A stretch of DNA of 64,000 bases, from positions 706,519,389-706,583,388 of the forward strand of contig NC_064616.1 in NCBI RefSeq assembly GCF_023898315.1, read 5' to 3'. The position numbers were made by a program, and so were the translations under genes. Below the pieces are notes generated by a model. That model was not told where the DNA came from. It searched no databases and saw nothing but the letters and a program-made list of their open reading frames with translations. Below are positions 45,537 to 55,646 of the stretch, piece by piece (the stretch's first letter is position 1; every line of letters begins with the position of its first letter). The stretch is from Schistocerca nitens (lineage: Eukaryota; Arthropoda; Insecta; Orthoptera; Acrididae).

Positions 45537-46097
45537 CAAGTATATGAAAACAAAGCTTGTTTCGGAAGGATTAATTCGAAAACCCGTCACAGAAAGGCAA
45601 AGAGGGATGTTGCAAACTTAACTTTTTTAATAAAATACATGGAAATTAACTCTATCACAGACAGACATGTCGTGATTAACAAGATATTTTTTCCCAGAAT
45701 CAATTACAAAATGGGAATCTATACCAGTATACAGGTTGAGTCATGAGGAAAAGTACATGCTTTGAGGGTGGCAGTATTGGTGTTGCTGAACAAAAAACTT
45801 CAACTGAACGTATATCGTTTTCTTAACTGTATCCAACATGCAGCGGTTTGAAAATGACGGGCGTCAGTCGCATGTTCGTCTCAGCACTCATATGCGAATA
45901 GAACCAAAGTGACATTAGGCTACGTAGTGTTGTCTTTACTGGCCATTTCAATGCGCATTCCACTTGCACATGTTGGGCGCCGAGTCTTGCAAATGTACAC
46001 GTTGTTTACCTCAAGTCTCAGCACTACGGTGGCTGCAGCAGTGTACTACAGTGTTGTTACGTGTACGGTCAAAACAGTATGGGTCAGTGTAGTGAAA

Positions 46098-46241
46098 ATG
46101 CCACAGGCCTTCACACATATGGAGAACGAAGACATGATCTTTGTCTACGAATTATGCAAAAGAAATTTCAGAGCCGCTGTTCGCGAATACGGACGTAGAG
46201 TTCCGGATAGCAGTGTATTTAACAAGATATTTGACAGATGA
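46098..46241 (+). pseudogene. DUF4817-type transposase N-terminus (unit A end)
   Basis: From ATG at 46098 the frame reads MPQAFTHMENEDMIFVYELC, then NFRAAVREYGRRVPDSSVFN, then KIFDR and a stop. It continues in phase as RERGTLPS up to the next family B element. This matches the short N-terminal domain (E-x-DM-x-FVYG-x-C...A-x-REY-x-RFP) found on a group of insect DDE transposases. At this position nothing continues it on the far side of the 46-kb transposon. The unit B copy does continue. Confidence 0.7.
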
Positions 46242-46270
46242 CGCGAGCGCGGAACGCTTCCCAGCATATA

Positions 46271-47692
46271 CACTCCTGGAAATGGAAAAAAGAACACATT
46301 GACACCGGTGTGTCAGACCCACCATACTTGCTCCGGACACTGCGAGAGGGCTGTACAAGCAATGATCACACGCACGGCACAGCGGACACACCAGGAACCG
46401 CGGTGTTGGCCGTCGAATGGCGCTAGCTGCGCAGCATTTGTGCACCGCCGCCGTCAGTGTCAGCCAGTTTGCCGTGGCATACGGAGCTCCATCGCAGTCT
46501 TTAACACTGGTAGCATGCCGCGACAGCGTGGACGTGAACCGTATGTGCAGTTGACGGACTTTGAGCGAGGGCGTATAGTGGGCATGCGGGAGGCCGGGTG
46601 GACGTACCGCCTAATTGCTCAACACGTGGGGCGTGAGGTCTCCACAGTACATCGATGTTGTCGCCAGTGGTCGGCGGAAGGTGCACGTGCCCGTCGACCT
46701 GGGACCGGACCGCAGCGACGCACGGATGCACGCCAAGACCGTAGGATCCTACGCAGTGCCGTAGGGGACCGCACCGCCACTTCCCAGCAAATTAGGGACA
46801 CTGTTGCTCCTGGGGTATCGGCGAGGACCATTCGCAACCGTCTCCATGAAGCTGGGCTACGGTCCCGCACACCGTTAGGCCGTCTTCCGCTCACGCCTCA
46901 ACATCGTGCAGCCCGCCTCCAGTGGTGTCGCGACAGGCGTGAATGGAGGGACGAATGGAGACGTGTCGTCTTCAGCGATGAGAGTCGCTTCTGCCTTGGT
47001 GCCAATGATGGTCGTATGCGTGTTTGGCGCCGTGCAGGTGAGCGCCACAATCAGGACTGCATACGACCGAGGCACACAGGGCCAACACCCGGCATCATGG
47101 TGTGGGGAGCGATCTCCTACACTGGCCGTACACCACTGGTGATCGTCGAGGGGACACTGAATAGTGCACGGTACATCCAAACCGTCATCGAACCCATCGT
47201 TCTACCATTCCTAGACCGGCAAGGGAACTTGCTGTTCCAACAGGGCAATGCACGTCCGCATGCATCCTGTGCCACCCAACGTGCTCTAGAAGGTGTAAGT
47301 CAACTACCCTGGCCAGCAAGATCTCCGGATCTGTCCCCCATTGAGCATGTGTGGGACTGGATGAAGCGTCGTCTCACGCGGTCTGCACGTCCAGCACGAA
47401 CGCTGGTCCAACTGAGGCGCCAGGTGGAAATGGCATGGCAAGCCGTTCCACAGGACTACATCCAGCATCTCTACGATCGTCTCCATGGGAGAATAGCAGC
47501 CTGCATTGCTGCGAAAGGTGGATATACACTGTACTAGTGCCGACATTGTGCATGCTCTGTTGCCTGTGTCTATGTGCCTGTGGTTCTGTCAGTGTGATCA
47601 TGTGATGTATCTGACCCCAGGAATGTGTCAATAAAGTTTCCCCTTCCTGGGACAATGAATTCACGGTGTTCTTATTTCAATTTCCAGGAGTG
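46271..47692 (+). mobile_element. Tc1-like DNA transposon, family B copy 2 (duplication junction)
   Basis: A 1,422-bp element with intact terminal repeats. Its left flank is the same as that of copy 3 (CGCTTCCCAGCATA) and its right flank the same as that of copy 1 (TTATATGGGACACAATGGGG). The two TA dinucleotides therefore come from different original insertion sites, as expected for a recombinant element. Confidence 0.96.
46515..47537 (+). CDS. Tc1-type transposase, family B copy 2 (Asp244 to Gly)
   Basis: The predicted 340-aa protein is identical to that of copy 1, including Leu33, Gly244 and the PHASCA segment. DNA differs by one silent base (G at 47138). Because all copy 1-specific changes from position 46612 onwards are present, any exchange with copy 3 must lie in the first 340 bp of the element. 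The protein should bind terminal repeats if expressed but should not cut. Confidence 0.95.
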   Translation: MPRQRGREPYVQLTDFERGRIVGMREAGWTYRLIAQHVGREVSTVHRCCRQWSAEGARARRPGTGPQRRTDARQDRRILRSAVGDRTATSQQIRDTVAPGVSARTIRNRLHEAGLRSRTPLGRLPLTPQHRAARLQWCRDRREWRDEWRRVVFSDESRFCLGANDGRMRVWRRAGERHNQDCIRPRHTGPTPGIMVWGAISYTGRTPLVIVEGTLNSARYIQTVIEPIVLPFLDRQGNLLFQQGNARPHASCATQRALEGVSQLPWPARSPDLSPIEHVWDWMKRRLTRSARPARTLVQLRRQVEMAWQAVPQDYIQHLYDRLHGRIAACIAAKGGYTLY

Positions 47693-47694
47693 TA

Positions 47695-47983
47695 TTATAT
47701 GGGACACAATGGGGCCTCTGATAAGCTTTTCCATCGTCTCTGACTGGTGAACCATCCGTTTACACGCCTAAAATGCTCTGCAGGCGAGTAGTACATTTCA
47801 CCAAGACAGTGCACCACTGCATCGCTCCAAATTGTACCACAATGGTACGAGGAACACTGCAAGGACATGAGTGTGCTTGTGTGGCCCCAATGTTACCTGA
47901 CTTCAGTCCTATTCAGCACATCTGGGACGCCTCACATTATGTGTGTGCGGATTGGGCACAGTTCCAAGTTTTCTAGAGTCTGG
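47695..47983 (+). pseudogene. Tc1-like transposase C-terminal fragment (unit B)
   Basis: Duplicate of 40482-40770, same stops and the same Gln substitution (PIQHIWD). Confidence 0.65.
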
Positions 47984-48125
47984 CGGCAGTCGGTTTACTG
48001 CGGTCATGGGTTATGAAGCCCTTCATTCCCCCCCCCCCCCCCCCTCCGGTTTTTTTTTCAGTGTCTCATGGAGACCATGTATGGACGCGTCAACACCGCA
48101 AGCAACGCGAGAAAGTAGGTGCTAC

Positions 48126-49236
48126 ACACCCCTATATACATAAATAACCTGACGAATAGGGCGAGCAGCAATCAGCAACTGTTTGCTGATGACTCTGTAG
48201 CAAAATGTCGTCGTTATACGACTGTAGTAGAATACCGGATGACTTAGGCATCTTGTTCTAAATGTAGAAAAACATAAGTTAATGCAGATGGCCAGGGAAA
48301 ACAACCTTATGATGTTCGAATGCAGTGCTGATAGTGTGCTGCTTGAAACAGTCACGACGATTAAATACGTAGACCAAACGTTGCAAAACGATATGAAGTG
48401 GAACGAGCCAATACGGTCGGTAGTAGGGAAGGCGAAACTTCGGTTTATTAGGAGAATTTTTTAAAAAAGTGTAGCCCTTAGTGTTCTTATCGAACACTAG
48501 TGCGACCCATTCTTGAGAACTGTTCGAGTGTCTGGGATCGTCACAAAGTCGGATTAAAGGAAGTCATTGAAGCAATTCAAAGGCGTGCAGCTAGATTTTT
48601 TACTGGTAGGTTCGATCAACACGCGAGTATTACGAATATGCTTCGTGGACTAAAATGGGAGTACCTGAAAAGTAGATGACGTCGTTTTCGCTCAACATTA
48701 TTGAGAAAACAGGACAGAAAGAAGGTCAGCATCGGTCGTAACGCCATCCGTATTTTTTATTGCATTGCAGGTCTAGATTTCAACCAATGGACTAATGCTT
48801 GGAAATGCCTGAGTTAGATTTAAATATGTGTCGCTATAGGAACGTTCAGCCTACACGACTACTTACAACACACTGATGATAACTGTGCTGTAAGCTGGAA
48901 TCTAGATCCTCAATGAAATAAAACAGGACAGATAACATTATGATCGATGCTGACCCTCTTTCTGTCCTGGATTACATCAAGGTCGTGGGGCACAACCATT
49001 CCCATGGAATCGAACATGATATTGTGTAAATTCGGAGAATCGGCATTTACGGCTGACTACACAATGATTTTACTGCCGCCAGCGTACATTTTGCGTAAGG
49101 ATCATACGGAGGCATATAGGCAGTCGGCTTTCCTCCCTTCACTTGCCAGTGGAACTAGACTGGTAGCGGCATAAGGTATCCTCCGCCATGCACCATATGG
49201 TGGCTTGCGGGGTATGTATGTGGATGTAAATGTACT
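48126..49236 (+). mobile_element. LINE remnant, RT to 3' end (unit B)
   Basis: Duplicate of 40910-42020, with the FADD box, RPILENCSSVWD segment and 3' tail in the same places. Confidence 0.7.
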
Positions 49237-49641
49237 TGGTATGTACCTCTAATTCAATGGATCATTAGTGTACATACATAATTTAGTACATTGTATACAT
49301 CAGTAAACGTTCCAGTTTAGTCAGCTGAAAAAATGTCTCCATGTTAGGTAAAACATAGATGTTTCACATTACTCACTGATTTCACTATGTTTGACATTGT
49401 AATGCTCCATTCACCGTTTCCGTGTAACTTCGGCAGCATATCTGTATGGATGATTCATTTGTATTTTTTGTTGAGTGAGTGTAGCGCTGACGTCTTCATA
49501 AAGTGTTGCTATTCTCTGACTGAAGAAGAAGTCGTTCTTATGGTCAGCTTGAAAACTGTTCTTGACATCTTGGAACTGTTTACGTTCTCTTCATGGGTGA
49601 AATGACCTCTCTTTAATATTTTGTCCAAGGTGCAATTACAG

Positions 49642-49848
49642 CTCAGCCGGCCGCTGGTGGCCGAGCGGTTCTAGGCGCTTCAGTTTGGAACCGCGCGACC
49701 GCTACGGTCGCAGGTTCGAATCCTGCCTCGGGCATGGATGTGTGTGATGTCCTTAGGTTAGTTCGGTTTAAGTAGTTCTAAGTTATAGGGGACTAATGAC
49801 CTCAGATGTTAAGTCTCATAGTGCTCAGAGCCATTTGAACCATTTTTT
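49642..49848 (+). mobile_element. SINE type I (unit B)
   Basis: Duplicate of 42426-42632, with the same flanking CAATTACAG repeats. It arose by segmental duplication, not by a second insertion. Confidence 0.93.
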
Positions 49849-49857
49849 CAATTACAG

Positions 49858-50607
49858 TTACTAGAAAGAGCCTATAAACTACAGACTGTAGAGGTATATC
49901 TAACATTCTATAATCTTCTCAACTGCAGGGATGGCATAAACGGCTATGAATACTTCATACATGGAGGAATGAAGAGAAATGTTTGCTAATAGTTACGGTG
50001 TATAACGTATTTGTGTACACTGAACTTCAAGGTACTGAAGCAACTTAAATTCTTATACCTTCCACGTCTCTGACAATTATCGAAATATCAAAGGTATCTA
50101 TGTTATGTAGCACATACTGTGTAAGTTTACTAGTAGTTAAACTGAAAATACAGTAACTAAGTGAAAACAGTTGATCAAATGCCACACTTTTAGGTTAGGC
50201 GTAACTATGACTGATTTAAACTCCGAGTGAAATGCCCAGATATTTTTAAGCAGTTACGTTATTTGTAATTCGACGACGCGTTTCGGAGCCTTGTATCTCC
50301 ATTATCGGGTAGATTCAGTTACAATTAATGTAGCATAAATACTGATTTTGAATATACAGCTTTGGAAAGAGTGTTCAAACGTTGCTTGCCAGACGTATTA
50401 ACTTCATACACTTTACTTTTCACAGATAGTACGAAGATACCTTACTAGAGCACTAACTGCATAACAGCACAACCACAGGTTGCCACCGTAGAGTAAGAAA
50501 ATCTATGGTGTGTGCAAAGCATAATACGCGTCACCAACATAAAACAGAAAATGTCACGTATTTTTGATACAACGCTGCTGTTTACATTTCGTGCAACAAC
50601 TGAACCT
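49858..50607. other. No recognisable feature (unit B spacer)
   Basis: Duplicate of 42642-43391. Confidence 0.4.
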
Positions 50608-50697
50608 TTAATTTTACACGTATTTGTCCAGTTTTACACATTCATTTATTGGTTAATTTTACACGTATTTGTCCAGTTTTACATATTCATTTTCTGG
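50608..50697. repeat. 45-bp tandem duplication (unit B)
   Basis: Duplicate of 43392-43481; both sub-copies are carried over unchanged. Confidence 0.9.
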
Positions 50698-52159
50698 TAA
50701 CACCAGTCTTAAATAATTGTTGCTGCTACGGTGGTAAATGGATATATATCACTAAATGTACATTTACTTTCCATGGGTAATCGCCACAACGTCACGTGAG
50801 CTGGAAGGCAATGCATTTTGGCGACAAAAATCTTGTTCTGCACATCCGAATGCTCACTCCACAGATTTTCCTACTCTAAGGGAGTCACAACGTCGCACAT
50901 ATAAAATCAACATTTACTACGTATTAATTACAATTGGATTCATCATATGATGATACACGTAATAAACGAAAGCGCTTTGTAGAATCGTAAACAATTTGAT
51001 TGGTTACAGGTATTTCTGTATTTCGCTAACTGTTGTTGTTTCGAACGTTTTAGTGGTAAGTTAAGCAAAATAGGTAAGTAATGCTCTAAAATAATAATTT
51101 TAGTGCATAATAATAAATTTAAGTATATTTACCATGCAGATCCCTTTTGTTCCTACTCTTGTTTCTTCAGTTCTTTCTTAAGTACGGGACATTCTTAATA
51201 AATATACCAGTATTGTGTTTCTCTGTACCTGAAGGTTGCCCACTGTCATGCGAGAAATTGCAATAGAAACATAATGTGTGTTAGAAACACTGCGATGCCT
51301 CGTTTAGACTGGTCGCAGCACAACTGCGGACTGTCCTACTGCTCACATGAATGACGCAATAAGGCAGTTTGGCCCATAGCACACCAGCTGTCGCTGTTCG
51401 GCTTCTGTTCCGCAAGCGAGCGTAGATGTAGTGTATCTAGCAACCGGAGACGAGCGCTGCAGTACAAGTAGGCTTCTTCAGCTGGCGAGGTATTCACAGG
51501 AAATTTCAGTTTTTTTTCATAAACAGCGATACTGAGAATACAATGCTAAACGAGGAGCAAATAATAGCCACGAAGTAACAACCAATTTACATAACTATAT
51601 GGGAAAACAATCCCCACGAGCTCTTGTTTGGTGGCTCACTTGCGCTTCTAGGCGTGGTATGATAGCCGTTTAGTTTCGTGAAATGCGCTGGCTTTTCCTT
51701 ATGGCTCTCGACTCAGTAAAACCGACGAAATAGTCAGTGGAGTACAAGAGAAAGAAAAATAAGATATTTTGAACAACTAAAAAAGTTCAACAGCGCAATA
51801 CTGCAGAGAGTTTCGAGATATGCAACCAATGTGATGAGTAACCTACAATCTGCAGTTTACGGCCAAGTATGAGCTCCAGCGTAGTGACAGAAAGTGAGGA
51901 TGGCTGGCTGGACGTAATGCAGAGTCGTTCGAGTCGTAATAAAAATTCCTAAACTCTTACAATCGCTCTCTATGAATGCAAATGCCTCATAGTTCTCCCA
52001 AAGGCGCCTACAGAAGTTCTGCAAACTTGACAAGCGCACAGTCATGATCAAGCACTTCGTGGAAGCATGTCTGAGAGCCTGTAGGGCAATTTTGCGAGCA
52101 CATGGCTTGTTCAACCTGCTTGAGGCTTCATCGACGTAAAGTCATCAAAGATTGTGCGA
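50698..52159. other. No recognisable feature (unit B spacer)
   Basis: Duplicate of 43482-44943. Confidence 0.4.
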
Positions 52160-52360
52160 AAAAAAAAAAAAATGGCTCTGAGCACTATGGGACTCAACTT
52201 CTGAGGTCATTAGTCCCCTAGAACTTGGAACTAGTTAAACCTAACTAACCTAAGGACATCACACACATCCATGCCCGAGGCAGGATTCGAACCTGCGACC
52301 GTAGCGGTCTCGCGGTTCCAGACTGCAGCGCCTAGAACCGCACGGCCACTTCGGCCGGCG
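52160..52360 (-). mobile_element. SINE type I (unit B, minus strand)
   Basis: Duplicate of 44944-45144, including the adjoining A-run. Confidence 0.92.
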
Positions 52361-52520
52361 TTGTGCGAGCAGTGCACATGCTTAAGCGTGTGTACCGTCA
52401 GTGTGCATGCTTGTACGAGGAAATGTCAGTTGTGAGGCAGATTTCTCAGCGGCACTACGTCGAGTGACATAAAGGGAATCAATCGTTAACTGCGAAAAAA
52501 GTTTATTCAAGTATATGAAA

Positions 52521-52752
52521 CCGAGCGAGGTGGCGCAGTGGTTAGACACTGGACTCGCATTCGAGAGGACGACGGTTCAATCCCGCGTCCGGCCATCCTG
52601 ATTTAGGTTTTCCGTGATTTCCCTAAATCGCTCCAGGCAAATGCCGGGATGGTTCCTTTGAAACGGCACGGCTGACTTCCTTCCCCGTCCTTCCCTAATC
52701 CGATGAGACCGATGACCTCGATGTTTGGTCTCCTTCCCCAAAGAACCCAACC
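52521..52752 (+). mobile_element. SINE type II (unit B)
   Basis: Duplicate of 45305-45536, with the same flanking repeats. Confidence 0.93.
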
Positions 52753-53313
52753 CAAGTATATGAAAACAAAGCTTGTTTCGGAAGGATTAATTCGAAAACC
52801 CGTCACAGAAAGGCAAAGAGGGATGTTGCAAACTTAACTTTTTTAATAAAATACATGGAAATTAACTCTATCACAGACAGACATGTCGTGATTAACAAGA
52901 TATTTTTTCCCAGAATCAATTACAAAATGGGAATCTATACCAGTATACAGGTTGAGTCATGAGGAAAAGTACATGCTTTGAGGGTGGCAGTATTGGTGTT
53001 GCTGAACAAAAAACTTCAACTGAACGTATATCGTTTTCTTAACTGTATCCAACATGCAGCGGTTTGAAAATGACGGGCGTCAGTCGCATGTTCGTCTCAG
53101 CACTCATATGCGAATAGAACCAAAGTGACATTAGGCTACGTAGTGTTGTCTTTACTGGCCATTTCAATGCGCATTCCACTTGCACATGTTGGGCGCCGAG
53201 TCTTGCAAATGTACACGTTGTTTACCTCAAGTCTCAGCACTACGGTGGCTGCAGCAGTGTACTACAGTGTTGTTACGTGTACGGTCAAAACAGTATGGGT
53301 CAGTGTAGTGAAA

Positions 53314-53457
53314 ATGCCACAGGCCTTCACACATATGGAGAACGAAGACATGATCTTTGTCTACGAATTATGCAAAAGAAATTTCAGAGCCGCTGTTCGC
53401 GAATACGGACGTAGAGTTCCGGATAGCAGTGTATTTAACAAGATATTTGACAGATGA
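53314..53457 (+). pseudogene. DUF4817-type transposase N-terminus (unit B end), interrupted by transposon
   Basis: Same sequence as 46098-46241. Here the reading is cut by family B copy 3 at 53487 and picks up on the other side at 54911 ([20 protein letters not shown], then [18 protein letters not shown]). This is the expected next segment of such transposases, a second helix-turn-helix. This is therefore the original insertion site of a family B element. Confidence 0.75.
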
Positions 53458-53486
53458 CGCGAGCGCGGAACGCTTCCCAGCATATA

Positions 53487-54908
53487 CACTCCTGGAAATG
53501 GAAAAAAGAACACATTGACACCGGTGTGTCAGACCCACCATACTTGCTCCGGACACTGCGAGAGGGCTGTACAAGCAATGATCACACGCACGGCACAGCG
53601 GACACACCAGGAACCGCGGTGTTGGCCGTCGAATGGCGCTAGCTGCGCAGCATTTGTGCACCGCCGCCGTCAGTGTCAGCCAGTTTGCCGTGGCATACGG
53701 AGCTCCATCGCAGTCTTTAACACTGGTAGCATGCCGCGACAGCGTGGACGTGAACCGTATGTGCAGTTGACGGACTTTGAGCGAGGGCGTATAGTGGGCA
53801 TGCGGGAGGCCGGGTGGACGTACCGCCGAATTGCTCAACACGTGGGGCGTGAGGTCTCCACAGTACATCGATGTTGTCGCCAGTGGTCGGCGGAAGGTGC
53901 ACGTGCCCGTCGACCTGGGACCGGACCGCAGCGACGCACGGATGCACGCCAAGACCGTAGGATCCTACGCAGTGCCGTAGGGGACCGCACCGCCACTTCC
54001 CAGCAAATTAGGGACACTGTTGCTCCTGGGGTATCGGCGAGGACCATTCGCAACCGTCTCCATGAAGCTGGGCTACGGTCCCGCACACCGTTAGGCCGTC
54101 TTCCGCTCACGCCCCAACATCGTGCAGCCCGCCTCCAGTGGTGTCGCGACAGGCGTGAATGGAGGGACGAATGGAGACGTGTCGTCTTCAGCGATGAGAG
54201 TCGCTTCTGCCTTGGTGCCAATGATGGTCGTATGCGTGTTTGGCGCCGTGCAGGTGAGCGCCACAATCAGGACTGCATACGACCGAGGCACACAGGGCCA
54301 ACACCCGGCATCATGGTGTGGGGAGCGATCTCCTACACTGGCCGTACACCACTGGTGATCGTCGAGGGGACACTGAATAGTGCACGGTACATCCAAACCG
54401 TCATCGAACCCATCGTTCTACCATTCCTAGACCGGCAAGGGAACTTGCTGTTCCAACAGGACAATGCACGTCCGCATGTATCCCGTGCCACCCAACGTGC
54501 TCTAGAAGGTGTAAGTCAACTACCCTGGCCAGCAAGATCTCCGGATCTGTCCCCCATTGAGCATGTTTGGGACTGGATGAAGCGTCGTCTCACGCGGTCT
54601 GCACGTCCAGCACGAACGCTGGTCCAACTGAGGCGCCAGGTGGAAATGGCATGGCAAGCCGTTCCACAGGACTACATCCAGCATCTCTACGATCGTCTCC
54701 ATGGGAGAATAGCAGCCTGCATTGCTGCGAAAGGTGGATATACACTGTACTAGTGCCGACATTGTGCATGCTCTGTTGCCTGTGTCTATGTGCCTGTGGT
54801 TCTGTCAGTGTGATCATGTGATGTATCTGACCCCAGGAATGTGTCAATAAAGTTTCCCCTTCCTGGGAAAATGAATTCACGGTGTTCTTATTTCAATTTC
54901 CAGGAGTG
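53487..54908 (+). mobile_element. Tc1-like DNA transposon, family B copy 3
   Basis: A 1,422-bp element with TA at 53485-53486 and 54909-54910 and terminal repeats as in copy 1. It sits inside the DUF4817-type transposase remnant, whose reading continues on both sides, so both flanks belong together. Confidence 0.97.
53731..54753 (+). CDS. Tc1-type transposase, family B copy 3 (intact catalytic triad)
   Basis: A 340-aa frame without interruption. It has Arg33 in the first helix-turn-helix, VVFSDESRF (Asp155), FQQDNARPHVSRA (Asp244) and SPDLSPIEHVW (Glu277). Asp244 and Glu277 are 32 residues apart, counting the residues between them; Tc1 transposases usually have 34. The length matches the usual 340-350 aa of Tc1 transposases. 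The upstream in-phase extension to 53515 lies in the leader and is less likely to be used. Terminal repeats and frame are intact, so this copy may be able to move; activity is inference. Confidence 0.95.
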   Translation: MPRQRGREPYVQLTDFERGRIVGMREAGWTYRRIAQHVGREVSTVHRCCRQWSAEGARARRPGTGPQRRTDARQDRRILRSAVGDRTATSQQIRDTVAPGVSARTIRNRLHEAGLRSRTPLGRLPLTPQHRAARLQWCRDRREWRDEWRRVVFSDESRFCLGANDGRMRVWRRAGERHNQDCIRPRHTGPTPGIMVWGAISYTGRTPLVIVEGTLNSARYIQTVIEPIVLPFLDRQGNLLFQQDNARPHVSRATQRALEGVSQLPWPARSPDLSPIEHVWDWMKRRLTRSARPARTLVQLRRQVEMAWQAVPQDYIQHLYDRLHGRIAACIAAKGGYTLY

Positions 54909-54910
54909 TA

Positions 54911-55036
54911 TGTTGTATCTGTACGTCTCGTCCAACAAGATCTTAGTGAAGTTGAGAACATTCTAGAAATCGTAGAACGCAGCCCAACTACCAGCTCTAG
55001 AAGAATTTCTGCACAGCTTGGTATTCCACAATCATT
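54911..55036 (+). pseudogene. Continuation of the DUF4817-type transposase remnant
   Basis: [20 protein letters not shown] followed by [18 protein letters not shown] resembles the helix-turn-helix linker region of the same transposase group. It breaks off where a SINE fragment begins near 55045. Confidence 0.65.
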
Positions 55037-55044
55037 ATTTCATT

Positions 55045-55210
55045 TGGGGGAGTGGACCAAACAGCGAGATCATCAGTCCCGTCGGATTAGGGAGAAATAG
55101 GGAAAGAAGTCGGCCGTGCTCTTTCAAAGGAACTATCCAGGCATTTGCCTGAAGTGATTTAGGAAATCACGGGAAACCTAAATCATGATGGCTGGACACG
55201 GGTTTGAACT
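55045..55210 (-). mobile_element. SINE type II, partial
   Basis: The minus strand carries the body (TCATGATTTAGGTTTCCCGT, AGGCAAATGCCTGGATAGTT) and part of the head, diverged from the copies at 7974 and 45305. The tRNA A-box side is missing. Confidence 0.75.
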
Positions 55211-55498
55211 AGAGATGGGCAAAACTGTTCTTTTCAGAGATCAGATCAGGACTGTTCACTCCCTGAAATGAACTAGCTCTTTTTCATGACTCACCACTCA
55301 TTCACAATAGAAAATAAATGGAAGGCACATTGCCCTTTAAACTTGATTTATTCCAGTACTATACCTGTATGTTGATCTTATTTGGTCCTATTTTGAAGTA
55401 ACACAGATAATGAGTAAGAATTTTGTATTGTTTATTGAAATTTCCACGATATGACAAAGTTTTTGATTATTGATTTATTTTGCACTATCGTGGTTTTT
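55211..55498. other. No recognisable feature
   Basis: A+T-rich DNA left of the hairpin; no gene supported. Confidence 0.35.
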
Positions 55499-55646
55499 GC
55501 TTTGTAGCCATTATCATGGTCAAAGGTGAAATAGTCATAAAATATCTGACATGTCTGAATGATTGTAATATTGTGACAACAATCATTCAGACATGTCAGA
55601 TATGTAATAAATATTTCACCTTTGCACGTGATAATGGCTACAAAGC
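55499..55646. repeat. Compact hairpin with 68-bp arms
   Basis: Arms 55499-55566 and 55579-55646 are reverse complements with only about eight mismatches; GACATGTCTGAATGATTGT pairs perfectly with ACAATCATTCAGACATGTC. The loop is 12 bases. Because of the symmetry, both strands show similar short frames, which are not genes. It may be a miniature foldback transposon or a source of hairpin RNA. Confidence 0.92.

Larger units (their letters stand above)
39058..53486. repeat. Tandem segmental duplication, two 7.2-kb units
   Basis: Unit A is 39058-46270 (7,213 bp) and unit B is 46271-53486 (7,216 bp). Each consists of a family B Tc1-like element followed by the same 5.8-kb spacer. By eye I found two differences: a C-run of 14 in unit A (40815-40828) against 17 in unit B (48028-48044), and T at 39925 against G at 47138. 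A third family B element at 53487 closes the array. Everything in unit B past the C-run lies 7,216 bp to the right of unit A. The near-identity means a very recent event or an assembly artefact. Confidence 0.97.

Noticed and set aside
39058..53486. Regularly repeated blocks considered as a CRISPR-like or satellite array
   Set aside because: Only two 7.2-kb units, made of ordinary transposons and spacer DNA, in a eukaryotic context.
53368..53952. Long minus-strand frames opposite the family B transposases (up to 194 codons)
   Set aside because: They recur in every copy as the antisense of a G+C-rich coding region and have no independent motif.
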